Positions 24,475 through 32,946 of a DNA stretch of 38,812 nt are shown here, in pieces; the stretch's first letter is position 1, and every line of letters starts with the position of its first letter. A program made the position numbers and the translations under genes. The DNA lies in NCBI RefSeq assembly GCF_000513935.1, contig NZ_AZUY01000004.1, positions 1 through 38,812 of the forward strand, in the 5' to 3' direction. The notes beneath the pieces were generated by a model that made no database searches, had not been told where the DNA came from, and saw only the letters and a program-made list of their open reading frames with translations. This DNA is from Mesorhizobium sp. WSM3626. GTDB taxonomy: Bacteria > Pseudomonadota > Alphaproteobacteria > Rhizobiales > Rhizobiaceae.

Positions 24475-24680
24475 CGTTCTGTCAGGCGGCGCCGGCGCTC
24501 CGCCTCTCCTGCCTCCCCGGGGGTTCTGGGCACCGCTCGGCGCCCGATGTTCCTTGCGGCTCGCCGGCGCGCCGCGACTTCGGGCCGTCGATGTAAGAAC
24601 CTCTTCGCCCTCGCGAAGTTCCCGCTGGCCAACCGCCACGCGATTTGAAAGGTGGCGCTTGACTTCGGTTCCGGCATGTG
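24475..24680 (-). ncRNA. Candidate structured leader of the mgtC-type gene
   Basis: On the minus strand this GC-rich stretch can form CTTCGC/GCGAAG with a four-base loop (24603-24618), a GGGCGCC/GGTGCCC stem with a GAGC loop (24528-24545) and a GGCGG/CCGCC stem (24486-24505). The last lies between an AGGAG and the ATG. GUUCUU near 24600 can pair with AAGGAAC further along. I cannot assign it to a known riboswitch. It could equally be ordinary GC-rich sequence. Confidence 0.35.
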
Positions 24681-24697
24681 AAAAATTTTGCATCAAC

Positions 24698-24711
24698 TGA
24701 TAAAAATATCA
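24698..24711. promoter_or_regulatory. Candidate operator before eryD
   Basis: TGATAAAAATATCA carries perfect 5-bp arms TGATA and TATCA and lies 13 bp before the eryD start. It may be an autoregulatory EryD site. A weak TTGACT lies at 24659. Confidence 0.4.
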
Positions 24712-24724
24712 CCGGGACGGAAAC

Positions 24725-25699
24725 GTGGTTGGTTTTGGAAACGGCCTTTCGCGGGACGATGATGCCAGCATGGCGGCGCGCGCCGCGTGGCTTCATTACG
24801 CCGGCGGCCTGACCCAGTCCGAGGTCGCCAAGCGGCTGGGGCTGACCAGCCTCAAGGCCCACCGCCTCATCACCAAGGCCAATCAGGAAGGGCTGGTGAA
24901 GGTCTATATCGACGGCGAAGTGTCGGAATGCGTCGAGCTCGAGGACGAATTGTCCCGCCGCTACGGCCTCGATTATTGCGAGGTGGTCCCGGATTTCGAT
25001 TCCGAGGATCTGCCGCTCAAGGCGCTCGGCATTGCCGGGGCGCAGTTCCTCAAGCGCGAGATCGAACGCGGCGAGCAGGCGCTGATCGGCGTCGGCCATG
25101 GCCGCACGCTCGCGGCTTGCGTGGAGTACCTGCCGCGCACCACCACCGACCGGATCCGTTTCGTCTCGCTGCTCGGCGGCCTGACACGGAAGTTCTCGGC
25201 CAACCCGCATGACGTCATTCACCGTCTCGCCGAGCGCACCGGAGCCGAAGCCTATGTGATGCCGGTGCCGATGTTCGCCAACACGGCGGAGGACCGCATC
25301 GTGCTGCTGGGCCAGAAGGGCATCAGCGAGGTCTTCGATCTCGCCAGATCCGCCGACCTGCTGTTGGCCGGCGTCGGTACCGCCGAGCGCGAGGCTTCGC
25401 TGGTTGCCACCGGCATGATCGAGAAAGGCGAGATGGAGGAGATCCGCCGCAATGGCGGCGTCGGCGAATTGCTCGGCCACTTCTTCGACGACGCTGGCAA
25501 GGCGGTGGCGACGACCGTCTCCAACCGCGCGCTGGCACTGGCGCGCGAGGATATCGCCAGCCGCCGGATCGTCGCCGTCGCCGGTGGCAAGATCAAAGTT
25601 CGCGCCATCAAGTCGGTGCTGGAGGGGCGCTATTTGAAAGGCCTGATAACAGACGAGCGGACGGCGCGATCGCTCGTGGAAGAGACGCCGGTCGGGTAG
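24725..25699 (+). CDS. eryD: SorC-family regulator of the erythritol locus
   Basis: The 324-residue protein has an N-terminal helix-turn-helix (HYAGGLTQSEVAKRLGLTSLKAHRLITKA) and a SorC sugar-binding domain with GIGHGRTL-like GVGHGRTLAACVEYLP, RFVSLLGGLTRKFSANPHDVIHRLAE and GLITDERTARSLVE. It closely follows the Brucella EryD sequence as I remember it. EryD represses erythritol genes and is released by the polyol. The start is a GTG at 24725, with GGGACGGA upstream. The binding-protein gene begins 45 bases after its stop, so it is probably the first gene of the ery operon. Confidence 0.85.
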   Translation: MVGFGNGLSRDDDASMAARAAWLHYAGGLTQSEVAKRLGLTSLKAHRLITKANQEGLVKVYIDGEVSECVELEDELSRRYGLDYCEVVPDFDSEDLPLKALGIAGAQFLKREIERGEQALIGVGHGRTLAACVEYLPRTTTDRIRFVSLLGGLTRKFSANPHDVIHRLAERTGAEAYVMPVPMFANTAEDRIVLLGQKGISEVFDLARSADLLLAGVGTAEREASLVATGMIEKGEMEEIRRNGGVGELLGHFFDDAGKAVATTVSNRALALAREDIASRRIVAVAGGKIKVRAIKSVLEGRYLKGLITDERTARSLVEETPVG

Positions 25700-25744
25700 C
25701 CGGCAACGGTTCAGTTGAAACTACCCTGTGGAGGAGAAGACCAA

Positions 25745-27190
25745 ATGCATGAGAAAGAGAAAGACCTCATAGACGCCTTCCTGCGCGGACAAGTCGACCG
25801 TCGCGGACTGATCAAGGGCCTGGGTGCGATGGGCCTCGCCGCCGGCACCGCCGGCACGCTGCTCAACCTGGGCCAGACCCGCGCGCTTGCCGCGGACTTC
25901 GACTGGCAGGCGCATAAGGGCAAGACCATCAAGCTCTTGCTCAACAAGCATCCATACGCCGACGCCATGATCGCCAATCTTGAGAACTTCAAGAAACTGA
26001 CCGGCATGAACGTCGTCTACGACGTATTCCCTGAAGACGTCTATTTCGACAAGGTGACGGCCGCATTGTCGGCGAGCTCGCCCGAATATGATGCCTTCAT
26101 GACCGGCGCGTACATGACCTGGACCTATGGCCCAGCCGGCTGGATCACCGACCTCAACGAATGGATCAAGGATCCGGCCAAGACCAACCCGAACTATGCC
26201 TGGGACGACTTCCTGCCAGGCGTCAGGAATTCCTGCGCCTGGAACGGCAAGCCGGGCGGAGCTCTGGGATCGGAAGATGCCAAGCAATGGTGCATTCCGT
26301 GGGGGTTCGAGCAGAACAACATCACCTACAACAAGGCGATGTTCGACAAGGCGGGCGTCAAGGTCCCCGGCAATATGGACGAGATGGTGGCCGCTGCCGC
26401 CAAGCTCACCAAGGATGTCGGCGGCGGCGTCTACGGCATTGGTGTGCGCGGCTCGCGCTCCTGGGCGACCATCCATCCGGGATTCCTGTCGGCTTACGCC
26501 AATTTCGACCAGAAGGACCTGAATGTGTCGGCCGACGGCAAATTGTCGGCCGCCATGAACACCGCCCAGTCCAAGGCTTTCCACAAGCAGTGGGTGCAGA
26601 TGATCCAGGAGAGCGGCCCGAAGGACTGGTCGACCTACACCTGGTACCAGGTGGGCACCGATCTGGGCGCCGGCGCCTCGGCGATGATCTTCGACGCCGA
26701 TATCCTCGGCTACTTCATGAATGGCGGCGACAACAAGATGGCCGGCAAGCTTGCCTTCGCCGCCTTCAAGGCGAATCCGGAGGCCAAGGCACCAACGCCG
26801 AACATCTGGATCTGGTCGCTGTCGATGTCCAACTTCTCCAAGGACAAGGACGCCACATGGTACTTCATGCAATGGGCCTCCGGACCCGAGCATGCGCTGT
26901 TCGGCGCCACCAAGATGGATTTCGTCAACCCGGTCCGGCAGTCGGTCTGGAAGGATGAAGCTTTCCGCGAGAAGCTGAACAAGAGCTATCCGGGCTATGT
27001 CGAGATGTTCGACGCCTCGGCACCCGGCGCCTCGATCAAGTTCACGGCGCAGCCGCTTTTCTTCGATCTCACCACCGAATGGGCGGCGACGCTGCAGAAG
27101 ATGGTGTCCAAGGAAGTGCCGGTCGACGAAGGCCTCGACAAGCTGGCCGAGAGCATCAACGGCCAGCTCAAGGAAGCCGGTCTCGGTTAA
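25745..27190 (+). CDS. Polyol-type ABC importer, binding protein
   Basis: The 481-residue family 1 solute-binding protein starts with a long N-terminus whose RRGLIKGLGAMGLAAGTAGTLLNL looks like a twin-arginine signal (RR followed by a hydrophobic stretch), and mature protein from about ADFDW. GGAGGAGA precedes the ATG. Its position between eryD and four transporter genes, upstream of eryA, B and C, indicates an erythritol or related polyol as ligand. Its size is larger than a CUT2 EryG protein, so this importer belongs to a different class from the EryEFG system. A strong hairpin follows the stop. Confidence 0.88.
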   Translation: MHEKEKDLIDAFLRGQVDRRGLIKGLGAMGLAAGTAGTLLNLGQTRALAADFDWQAHKGKTIKLLLNKHPYADAMIANLENFKKLTGMNVVYDVFPEDVYFDKVTAALSASSPEYDAFMTGAYMTWTYGPAGWITDLNEWIKDPAKTNPNYAWDDFLPGVRNSCAWNGKPGGALGSEDAKQWCIPWGFEQNNITYNKAMFDKAGVKVPGNMDEMVAAAAKLTKDVGGGVYGIGVRGSRSWATIHPGFLSAYANFDQKDLNVSADGKLSAAMNTAQSKAFHKQWVQMIQESGPKDWSTYTWYQVGTDLGAGASAMIFDADILGYFMNGGDNKMAGKLAFAAFKANPEAKAPTPNIWIWSLSMSNFSKDKDATWYFMQWASGPEHALFGATKMDFVNPVRQSVWKDEAFREKLNKSYPGYVEMFDASAPGASIKFTAQPLFFDLTTEWAATLQKMVSKEVPVDEGLDKLAESINGQLKEAGLG

Positions 27191-27196
27191 ATCGCA

Positions 27197-27231
27197 ACGA
27201 GGGCCGGCCTGCTTGGCGGGTCGGCCCTCGT
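27197..27231 (+). terminator. Hairpin after the polyol binding-protein gene
   Basis: ACGAGGGCCG and CGGCCCTCGT form a perfect 10-bp stem around a 15-base loop. Only a short CCTTTTC follows, so it is probably a partial terminator or stabilising structure that makes binding protein more abundant than permeases. Confidence 0.6.
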
Positions 27232-27350
27232 CATACCTTTTCATGTTTGCGATGCGGTGCCGAAAGGTGACCGCTATTTCGCCCGACCGGCCGCCTTGCT
27301 CCCTTGGGCGGCCGGCAGGGGCGAAGCGACAGCAACAACGGAGCAGCTCG

Positions 27351-28274
27351 ATGACTGCGGTGGTATCGCACAGGCTCAAGCCATCCGGCTTCAGGATCAG
27401 CAAAAGGGTGTTGCCCTATGTGCTCAGTCTGCCGGCCTTGCTGGTCTGCATCGGCATCCTGATTCCGTTCCTGACCTCGGTGGTCTATTCGTTCCAGCGC
27501 TACCGGCTGAGCCAGCCCTGGGCGCGGCAGTTCAACTGGGGCGACAACTACATCTCCTTCTTCACCGATCCGAAATTCTGGAACACGCTGAAGGTCTCGC
27601 TGCTCTATGCCGGCACCACCGTCGTGCTGGAACTGCTCTTGGGCCTCGCCATCGCGCTGCTGCTGCAGAAGCGCTCGACGCTGAACAACTTCATCTCGAT
27701 CATGCTCCTGATGCCGCTGATGACGGCGCCGGCGCTGGCAGCGCTGATGTGGAAGCTGATGACCAATCCCGGCTTCGGCGTGCTGAGCTATCTCGCCAGC
27801 CTCATCGGGCTGCAGGATTTCCGCTGGGCCTCGTCGCCGTCGACGGCGCTGCTAACCGTCGTGCTGGTCGACATCTGGGTCTACACGCCCTTCATCATGA
27901 TCCTGCTGCTCGCCGGCCTGCGCAGCCTGCCGACGCAGCCCTTCGAGGCGGCGGCACTCGACGGGGTGCCGAGGAGCTTCGTCTTCTTCCGCATCACCCT
28001 GCCGATGCTGACACCCTACATCCTGACCGCGACGCTGTTCCGCCTGCTCGATTCCATCCAGCAGTTCGATATCATCTACGCGATGACGCAAGGCGGCCCG
28101 GGCGACACGCTGACCGTCTTCCAGGTCGAGGCCTATCTCAACTTCTTCCAGTCGACCAATGTCGGCCGCTCGGCGGCGCTGATGATCATCCTGTGGGCGA
28201 TCACCTATTTCCTCTCCAACATCTTCATCAAGAACTGGCTCAGGCTGCGCGAACGCGCCCGCGGCCAGGCATAG
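27351..28274 (+). CDS. Polyol-type ABC importer, permease 1
   Basis: The 307-residue MalF-like inner-membrane protein has a first span VLPYVLSLPALLVCIGILIPFL, a core of about five further spans and the coupling loop PFEAAALDGVPRSFVFFRITLPMLTPY. The ATG at 27351 lies eight bases after GGAG. An open frame upstream overlaps the binding-protein gene but is not homologous. It sits 160 bases after the binding-protein gene and nine bases before permease 2. Confidence 0.92.
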   Translation: MTAVVSHRLKPSGFRISKRVLPYVLSLPALLVCIGILIPFLTSVVYSFQRYRLSQPWARQFNWGDNYISFFTDPKFWNTLKVSLLYAGTTVVLELLLGLAIALLLQKRSTLNNFISIMLLMPLMTAPALAALMWKLMTNPGFGVLSYLASLIGLQDFRWASSPSTALLTVVLVDIWVYTPFIMILLLAGLRSLPTQPFEAAALDGVPRSFVFFRITLPMLTPYILTATLFRLLDSIQQFDIIYAMTQGGPGDTLTVFQVEAYLNFFQSTNVGRSAALMIILWAITYFLSNIFIKNWLRLRERARGQA

Positions 28275-28283
28275 GAGGCGGCG

Positions 28284-29141
28284 ATGGAACATACCTCGCT
28301 TCTCGAACGCATCCTGCGCGGCGTAGCACTGACGCTGGTGGTGATCTTCTTCATGTTCCCGATCGTCTGGATCTTCATGATGTCGTTCCAGACCAACGAG
28401 ACCATCCTGCGCATCCCGCCGCAGCTGATCTTCGAACCGACGCTCGCCAATTACACCGCGCTGATCACCGGCAAGCTGATGACCGCCGCCGGCACGCTCG
28501 ACATCGCCTTCATGCGCAACCTCTGGAATTCGGTGTTCCTGTCGGTGACCTCGGTGGCGGTTTCGCTGCTGCTCGGCGTGCCGGCCGCCTACGCCTTCGC
28601 GCGCCACAAATTCCGCGGCTCGGAAGACATCGCCTTCACGCTGCTGTCGTTCAGGTTCGCGCCGGCACTTCTGGTGCTGCTGCCGCTGACCCTCTATTTC
28701 CAGAAGCTCGGCCTGGCCAACACCTATATCGGGCTGATCTGGGTCTACCAGCTGATCTGCCTGCCGCTGATCCTGTGGATCGTGCGCGGCTATTTCGAGG
28801 ATATCCCGGCTGACATCGAATATGCCTACCGCATTGGCGGCCATTCCTGGTTCGCCACCTTCCGCAAGATCGCGCTGCCGCTCGCCGGCCCTGGCATTGC
28901 TGCGGCCGGCCTGCTCGCCTTCATCTTCGCCTGGAACAATTTCGTCTTCGCGCTGGTGCTCGCTTCGGCCGACAAGCAGCCGGTGACGGTCGGCGCGCTC
29001 GCCTTCATCACCTCATCCGGCATCCAGTACGGCCAGATTTCGGCGGCCATCGTCTTGTCGATCACGCCGACGCTGGCGCTCGCCCTCTACGCACAGCGCT
29101 ATCTGGTCGAAGGCCTGTCGCTCGGCGCGGTGAAAGGATAG
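28284..29141 (+). CDS. Polyol-type ABC importer, permease 2
   Basis: The 285-residue MalG-like protein has a first span ALTLVVIFFMFPIVWIFMMSF and a coupling loop ADIEYAYRIGGHSWFATFRKIALPLAGPG. In this loop the usual EAA is reduced to EYAYRIGG, a change that may match the unusual ATPases encoded next. AGGAGGC precedes the ATG. Two bases separate its stop from the first ATPase gene. Confidence 0.92.
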   Translation: MEHTSLLERILRGVALTLVVIFFMFPIVWIFMMSFQTNETILRIPPQLIFEPTLANYTALITGKLMTAAGTLDIAFMRNLWNSVFLSVTSVAVSLLLGVPAAYAFARHKFRGSEDIAFTLLSFRFAPALLVLLPLTLYFQKLGLANTYIGLIWVYQLICLPLILWIVRGYFEDIPADIEYAYRIGGHSWFATFRKIALPLAGPGIAAAGLLAFIFAWNNFVFALVLASADKQPVTVGALAFITSSGIQYGQISAAIVLSITPTLALALYAQRYLVEGLSLGAVKG

Positions 29142-29143
29142 AA

Positions 29144-30262
29144 ATGGCCAGCCTCGAACTCAGAAATCTCGTCAAGCGCTACAAGAGCCAGACCGTCCTC
29201 GACAATTTGTCGCTGACCGTCGCGGATGGCGAAACGCTGGTCCTGTTCGGACCCTCGGGCGCCGGCAAGACTGTGCTGCTGCGCCTGGTCGCCGGCGTCA
29301 TCGATCCGGACGAAGGCAAGATCCTCATCGGCGGCGAGGACATGACCGATGTCGACGCGGAATTCCGTGGCGTCGGCATGGCGTTCCAGAATTTCGCGCT
29401 GTTTCCGCATATGAGCGCGTTCGACAACATCGCGACGCCGCTCGAGGCCAAGCGCTCGTCGCAGAGCGCGATCAAGGCCGGCGTCGAGAGCGTCGCCAAA
29501 CTGTTGAAGATCGGCCATGTGCTGAGCCACAAACCACGCGCGCTCTCCAACGGCCAGAAGCAGCGCACGGCCCTTGCCCGCGCGCTGGTCGGTTCGCCGC
29601 CGCTGCTGCTGCTCGACGATCCCTTGCGCAATGTCGACGCCAAGCTGCGCTTCGAGATGCGCCTCGAACTGCCGAGGCTGCTTGCCGATCGCGGCGCCAC
29701 GGTCGTCTACGTCACCCAGGATTATAAGGAAGCCATGGCGCTCGGCGACCGTATCGCTGTGATGTCGCAAGGCGTCATCAGGCAGCTCGGCACGCCCGAG
29801 CAGATCTATCGCGAGCCGGCCAACATCGAGATCGCGCGGCTGTTCGGCGACCCGACCATCAATCTGCTCGACGTCAAGCCCGCGCGCGATGGCAGGGGCG
29901 GCTATGTCGGCCTGTCCAATGTGCAGGTCCATCTCGCCGACGTTCCCGAGACCGCCATCGGCCGCGACTGCATCATCGGGCTGAGGCCGGAGGCACTGCA
30001 TTTCGTTGGCGAAAACGAGCCCGGCGCCATTCCGGTGACGGTCGAGGCCGAGACGCCGCTCAACGAAAAGATCGTCACCCTGGTGCGCACCGTTCGCGGC
30101 CGTGAAATCCTGGTCTCGCGCCCGGCCGGAACGCCGGGCCGCAGCGAAGGCAAGGCCCATATCGTCGTCGACGGCAAGAGCGCCTTGCTGTTCGACAGGG
30201 CGAGCGGTGAGCGCATAGGCGCGAAGAACATTGTCAATCTGCGCAGCGGAGAAGCGGCATGA
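29144..30262 (+). CDS. Polyol-type ABC importer, ATPase A (degenerate site)
   Basis: The 372-residue MalK-like protein has a normal Walker A (GPSGAGKT, 36-43) and Q-loop (Gln82). Its signature is LSNGQ (134-138, Asn for Gly), its Walker B is LLLLDDP with Asp159 at the catalytic Glu position, and its switch is VTQD with Gln192 for His. Three catalytic positions are therefore altered. A C-terminal regulatory domain of MalK type follows. It overlaps the next ATPase gene by four bases, which suggests that the two form a heterodimer. ATP hydrolysis by this subunit's own site is probably weak. Confidence 0.9.
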   Translation: MASLELRNLVKRYKSQTVLDNLSLTVADGETLVLFGPSGAGKTVLLRLVAGVIDPDEGKILIGGEDMTDVDAEFRGVGMAFQNFALFPHMSAFDNIATPLEAKRSSQSAIKAGVESVAKLLKIGHVLSHKPRALSNGQKQRTALARALVGSPPLLLLDDPLRNVDAKLRFEMRLELPRLLADRGATVVYVTQDYKEAMALGDRIAVMSQGVIRQLGTPEQIYREPANIEIARLFGDPTINLLDVKPARDGRGGYVGLSNVQVHLADVPETAIGRDCIIGLRPEALHFVGENEPGAIPVTVEAETPLNEKIVTLVRTVRGREILVSRPAGTPGRSEGKAHIVVDGKSALLFDRASGERIGAKNIVNLRSGEAA

Positions 30263-31383
30263 GCGCCAGCGCACTCACCATTTCCGGCGTCGACAAGTTT
30301 TATGGCCCGATCGACCGCGGCGTTCACGCCGTCAAGAATCTGACGATGGAAATCGGCAAGGGCGAGATCGTGGCATTGCTCGGTTCGTCCGGCTGCGGCA
30401 AGACCTCGACGCTGCGCATGATCGCCGGCTTCGAGGAGGTCTCGCGCGGCACGATCGCGGTCGCCGGCCGCAAGGTACACACCTTGCCGCCGGTCAGGCG
30501 CAATGTGGCGATGGCCTTCGAGGGCTACTCGCTCTATCCGCCGCTCACCGTGCGCGAGAACATGGCCTTTGCCCTCAAGGCCGCCCGGCTGCCCAGGAGC
30601 GAGGTCGACGCCAAGGTCGCCAGCATCGCCAAACTGCTGGAGATCGAGGACATATTGGAGCGCTATCCCAGCTCCATTTCGGGTGGCCAGCAGCAGCGCG
30701 CCAGTCTTGGCCGGGCGTTGATCCGGGAAGCCGACCTGCATCTGCTCGACGAGCCGATGGGGCAACTCGAACCGCAGCTTCGCGCGGTGCTGCGCGGCCG
30801 CATCAAGCATTTCATCAAGGAGCGCGGCCTGACCGCGATCCTGGTCACCCACGATCAGACCGAGGCCAACGCGCTTGCCGACCGCATCGCGGTGATGGAA
30901 GGCGGTGTGCTGCAGCAGTTCGACACGCCGGACCGGCTCAAGGAGCGTCCGGCCAACCTGTTCACCGGAACCTTCGTCGGCGAACCGCCGATGAACGTCT
31001 TCGAGGCCTTTGTCGGGACCGCCGCCGGCCGCATCAATCTGCGGCTGCCCGATGGGCTGTCGCTCGACTATGACAAAGACGCTTTCAGCGCTCCGGTGCG
31101 CGATCAACTGCTCAGCCGCGAGCGGGTGGTCATCGGCATCAGGCCCTACGCGGTCCGGCGCTCGAAGGAAGGCGTTCCGGCCAGGGTCTCTGCCAACCAA
31201 TGGCTCGGCGACCAGACCCACATCGCCGCCGATTTCGCCGGCGGTTCGCTGGTGCTGGTCGAGCATGACCGCACCCGGCTCGACCTTGGCGCGCCCATCA
31301 ATGTCAGCATCGATCCCAAAAACCTGCACGTCTTCGACCAGGCGAGCGGGATGGCCATCTCGCACGGCATGGAGCTCGCGTGA
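30259..31383 (+). CDS. Polyol-type ABC importer, ATPase B
   Basis: The 374-residue protein has Walker A GSSGCGKT (42-49), signature SGGQQ (141-145), Walker B LLDEP with catalytic Glu165, and switch VTHD with His198, so hydrolysis residues are present. Unusual are the Q-loop AFEGYSLYP, with Glu88 for Gln, and the D-loop GQLEPQL in place of SNLDAKL. It is about the same length as ATPase A but clearly diverged from it. Paired ATPases of this sort occur in the rhizobial glycerol importer GlpSTPQV. Its stop overlaps the eryA ATG by one base. Confidence 0.9.
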   Translation: MSASALTISGVDKFYGPIDRGVHAVKNLTMEIGKGEIVALLGSSGCGKTSTLRMIAGFEEVSRGTIAVAGRKVHTLPPVRRNVAMAFEGYSLYPPLTVRENMAFALKAARLPRSEVDAKVASIAKLLEIEDILERYPSSISGGQQQRASLGRALIREADLHLLDEPMGQLEPQLRAVLRGRIKHFIKERGLTAILVTHDQTEANALADRIAVMEGGVLQQFDTPDRLKERPANLFTGTFVGEPPMNVFEAFVGTAAGRINLRLPDGLSLDYDKDAFSAPVRDQLLSRERVVIGIRPYAVRRSKEGVPARVSANQWLGDQTHIAADFAGGSLVLVEHDRTRLDLGAPINVSIDPKNLHVFDQASGMAISHGMELA

Positions 31384-32936
31384 TGCGCGACATATTGATT
31401 GGCATCGATGCCGGCACTTCCGTCATCAAGTCCATCGCCTTCGACACGAAAGGCCGCCAGATCGCGGCCGCGGCAACGCCGAACCACTATGAGACGCTGC
31501 CGGGCGGCGGCGCCGAACAGGATCTGGCGCGCACCTGGGCCGATGCCGCCACGACCCTGCGCCAGCTCGCCGACAAGGTGCCCGATCTCGCCAGCCGGAC
31601 CGTCGCCATCGCGGTGACCGGGCAGGGCGACGGCACCTGGCTGATCGATGGCAAGGGCGAGCCGGTGGCCAAGGGCTGGCTTTGGCTCGACGCGCGCGCC
31701 GCCGGCGTCGTCGAGGAAATCCGCGCGCGACCAGACGACCGGCTGCGCTTCGAAAAGACCGGCAGCGGGCTCGCCGCCTGCCAGCAGGGTTCGCAGTTCG
31801 TCTTCATGAAGCGCACCATGCCCGAAATGCTCGGCAAGGCTGCCACCGCATTCCACTGCAAGGACTGGCTCTATTTCAAGCTCACCGGCGAACGCGCCAC
31901 CGACCCGTCCGAAGGGACCTTCACTTTCGGCGACTTCCGCACCCGCGACTATAGCGGCGACGTGCTCGACGTCCTCGGCGTCGCCGATCTCAGGCACCTG
32001 CTGCCGCCGATTGTCGACGGCACGAGGCACAGCACCGGACTGTCGCCGGCGGCTGCCGCCATCACCGGCATGCTTGCCGGGACACCCGTCGTGCTTGGCT
32101 ATGTCGATGTCGTCTGCACCGCGCTCGGCGCCGGCCTCCTCGACCGCGAGCGCAAGCCCGGCTGCTCGATCATCGGCTCCACCGGCATGCACATGCGGCT
32201 GGCCGAGACGCCCGACGATGTGCAGCTGAACGAAGCGGCGACCGGTTATACGATGGCGATGCCGGCGCCGGGCGTCTTCGCGCAGATGCAGTCCAACATG
32301 GCGGCGACGCTCAACATCGACTGGGTGCTTGGCCTTGCCTCGGGCATTCTCGCCTCGCAGGGCATAACCCGCAGCAATGGCGAGATGATCGCGCTGGTCG
32401 ATGCCTGGATAGCGGCCTCGCAGCCGGCGTCGCTGCTCTATCAGCCCTACGTGTCGGAAGCGGGTGAGCGCGGACCGTTCGTCGATGCCAATGCCAGGGC
32501 GGGCTTCGTCGGCATTTCGTCGCGCCACGGCTACGCCGATCTGGTGCGCGCCGTCTTCGAAGGCTTGGCCTTCGCGGCGCGCGACTGCTACGCCGCCATG
32601 GGCCCGCTGCCACGCGAAATCCGACTGACCGGCGGCGCCGCCAGAAGCCCGGCGCTGCGCAAGATACTGGGTGCGGCCATCGGCGCCGACACGCGCACCA
32701 GCGCGCGCGAGGAGGCCGGCGCCGCCGGTGCGGCGATGATAGCAGCGGTCTGCGTCGGCCAATACGCCTCCATGGACGAATGCGTCGGCGAATGGGTGAC
32801 GCCGTTGCTCGGCGAGGCCGAACCGAGCGACCCGGACCTAGCCGCGATCTACGACAGGATGGCCCCCTCCTACATGCTGGCGCATCAGGCCTTGCGGCCG
32901 GTCTGGCGTGCCATGGCGACATCGCAGGAAAATTGA
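31383..32936 (+). CDS. eryA: FGGY-family polyol kinase, erythritol kinase type
   Basis: The 517-residue protein has the FGGY signatures GIDAGTSVIKSIAFD at the N-terminus, AVTGQGDGTWLID, the second-domain IGSTGMHMRL and the ATP-binding RLTGGAARSPALRKILG. Length and context match erythritol kinase, which makes erythritol-4-phosphate with ATP in the cytoplasm. The ATG at 31383 shares its A with the stop of the ATPase gene. It is followed by an unusual dehydrogenase gene, then eryB and eryC. A related polyol such as threitol cannot be excluded from sequence alone. Confidence 0.8.
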   Translation: MRDILIGIDAGTSVIKSIAFDTKGRQIAAAATPNHYETLPGGGAEQDLARTWADAATTLRQLADKVPDLASRTVAIAVTGQGDGTWLIDGKGEPVAKGWLWLDARAAGVVEEIRARPDDRLRFEKTGSGLAACQQGSQFVFMKRTMPEMLGKAATAFHCKDWLYFKLTGERATDPSEGTFTFGDFRTRDYSGDVLDVLGVADLRHLLPPIVDGTRHSTGLSPAAAAITGMLAGTPVVLGYVDVVCTALGAGLLDRERKPGCSIIGSTGMHMRLAETPDDVQLNEAATGYTMAMPAPGVFAQMQSNMAATLNIDWVLGLASGILASQGITRSNGEMIALVDAWIAASQPASLLYQPYVSEAGERGPFVDANARAGFVGISSRHGYADLVRAVFEGLAFAARDCYAAMGPLPREIRLTGGAARSPALRKILGAAIGADTRTSAREEAGAAGAAMIAAVCVGQYASMDECVGEWVTPLLGEAEPSDPDLAAIYDRMAPSYMLAHQALRPVWRAMATSQEN

Positions 32937-32946
32937 GAAGTCGAGT

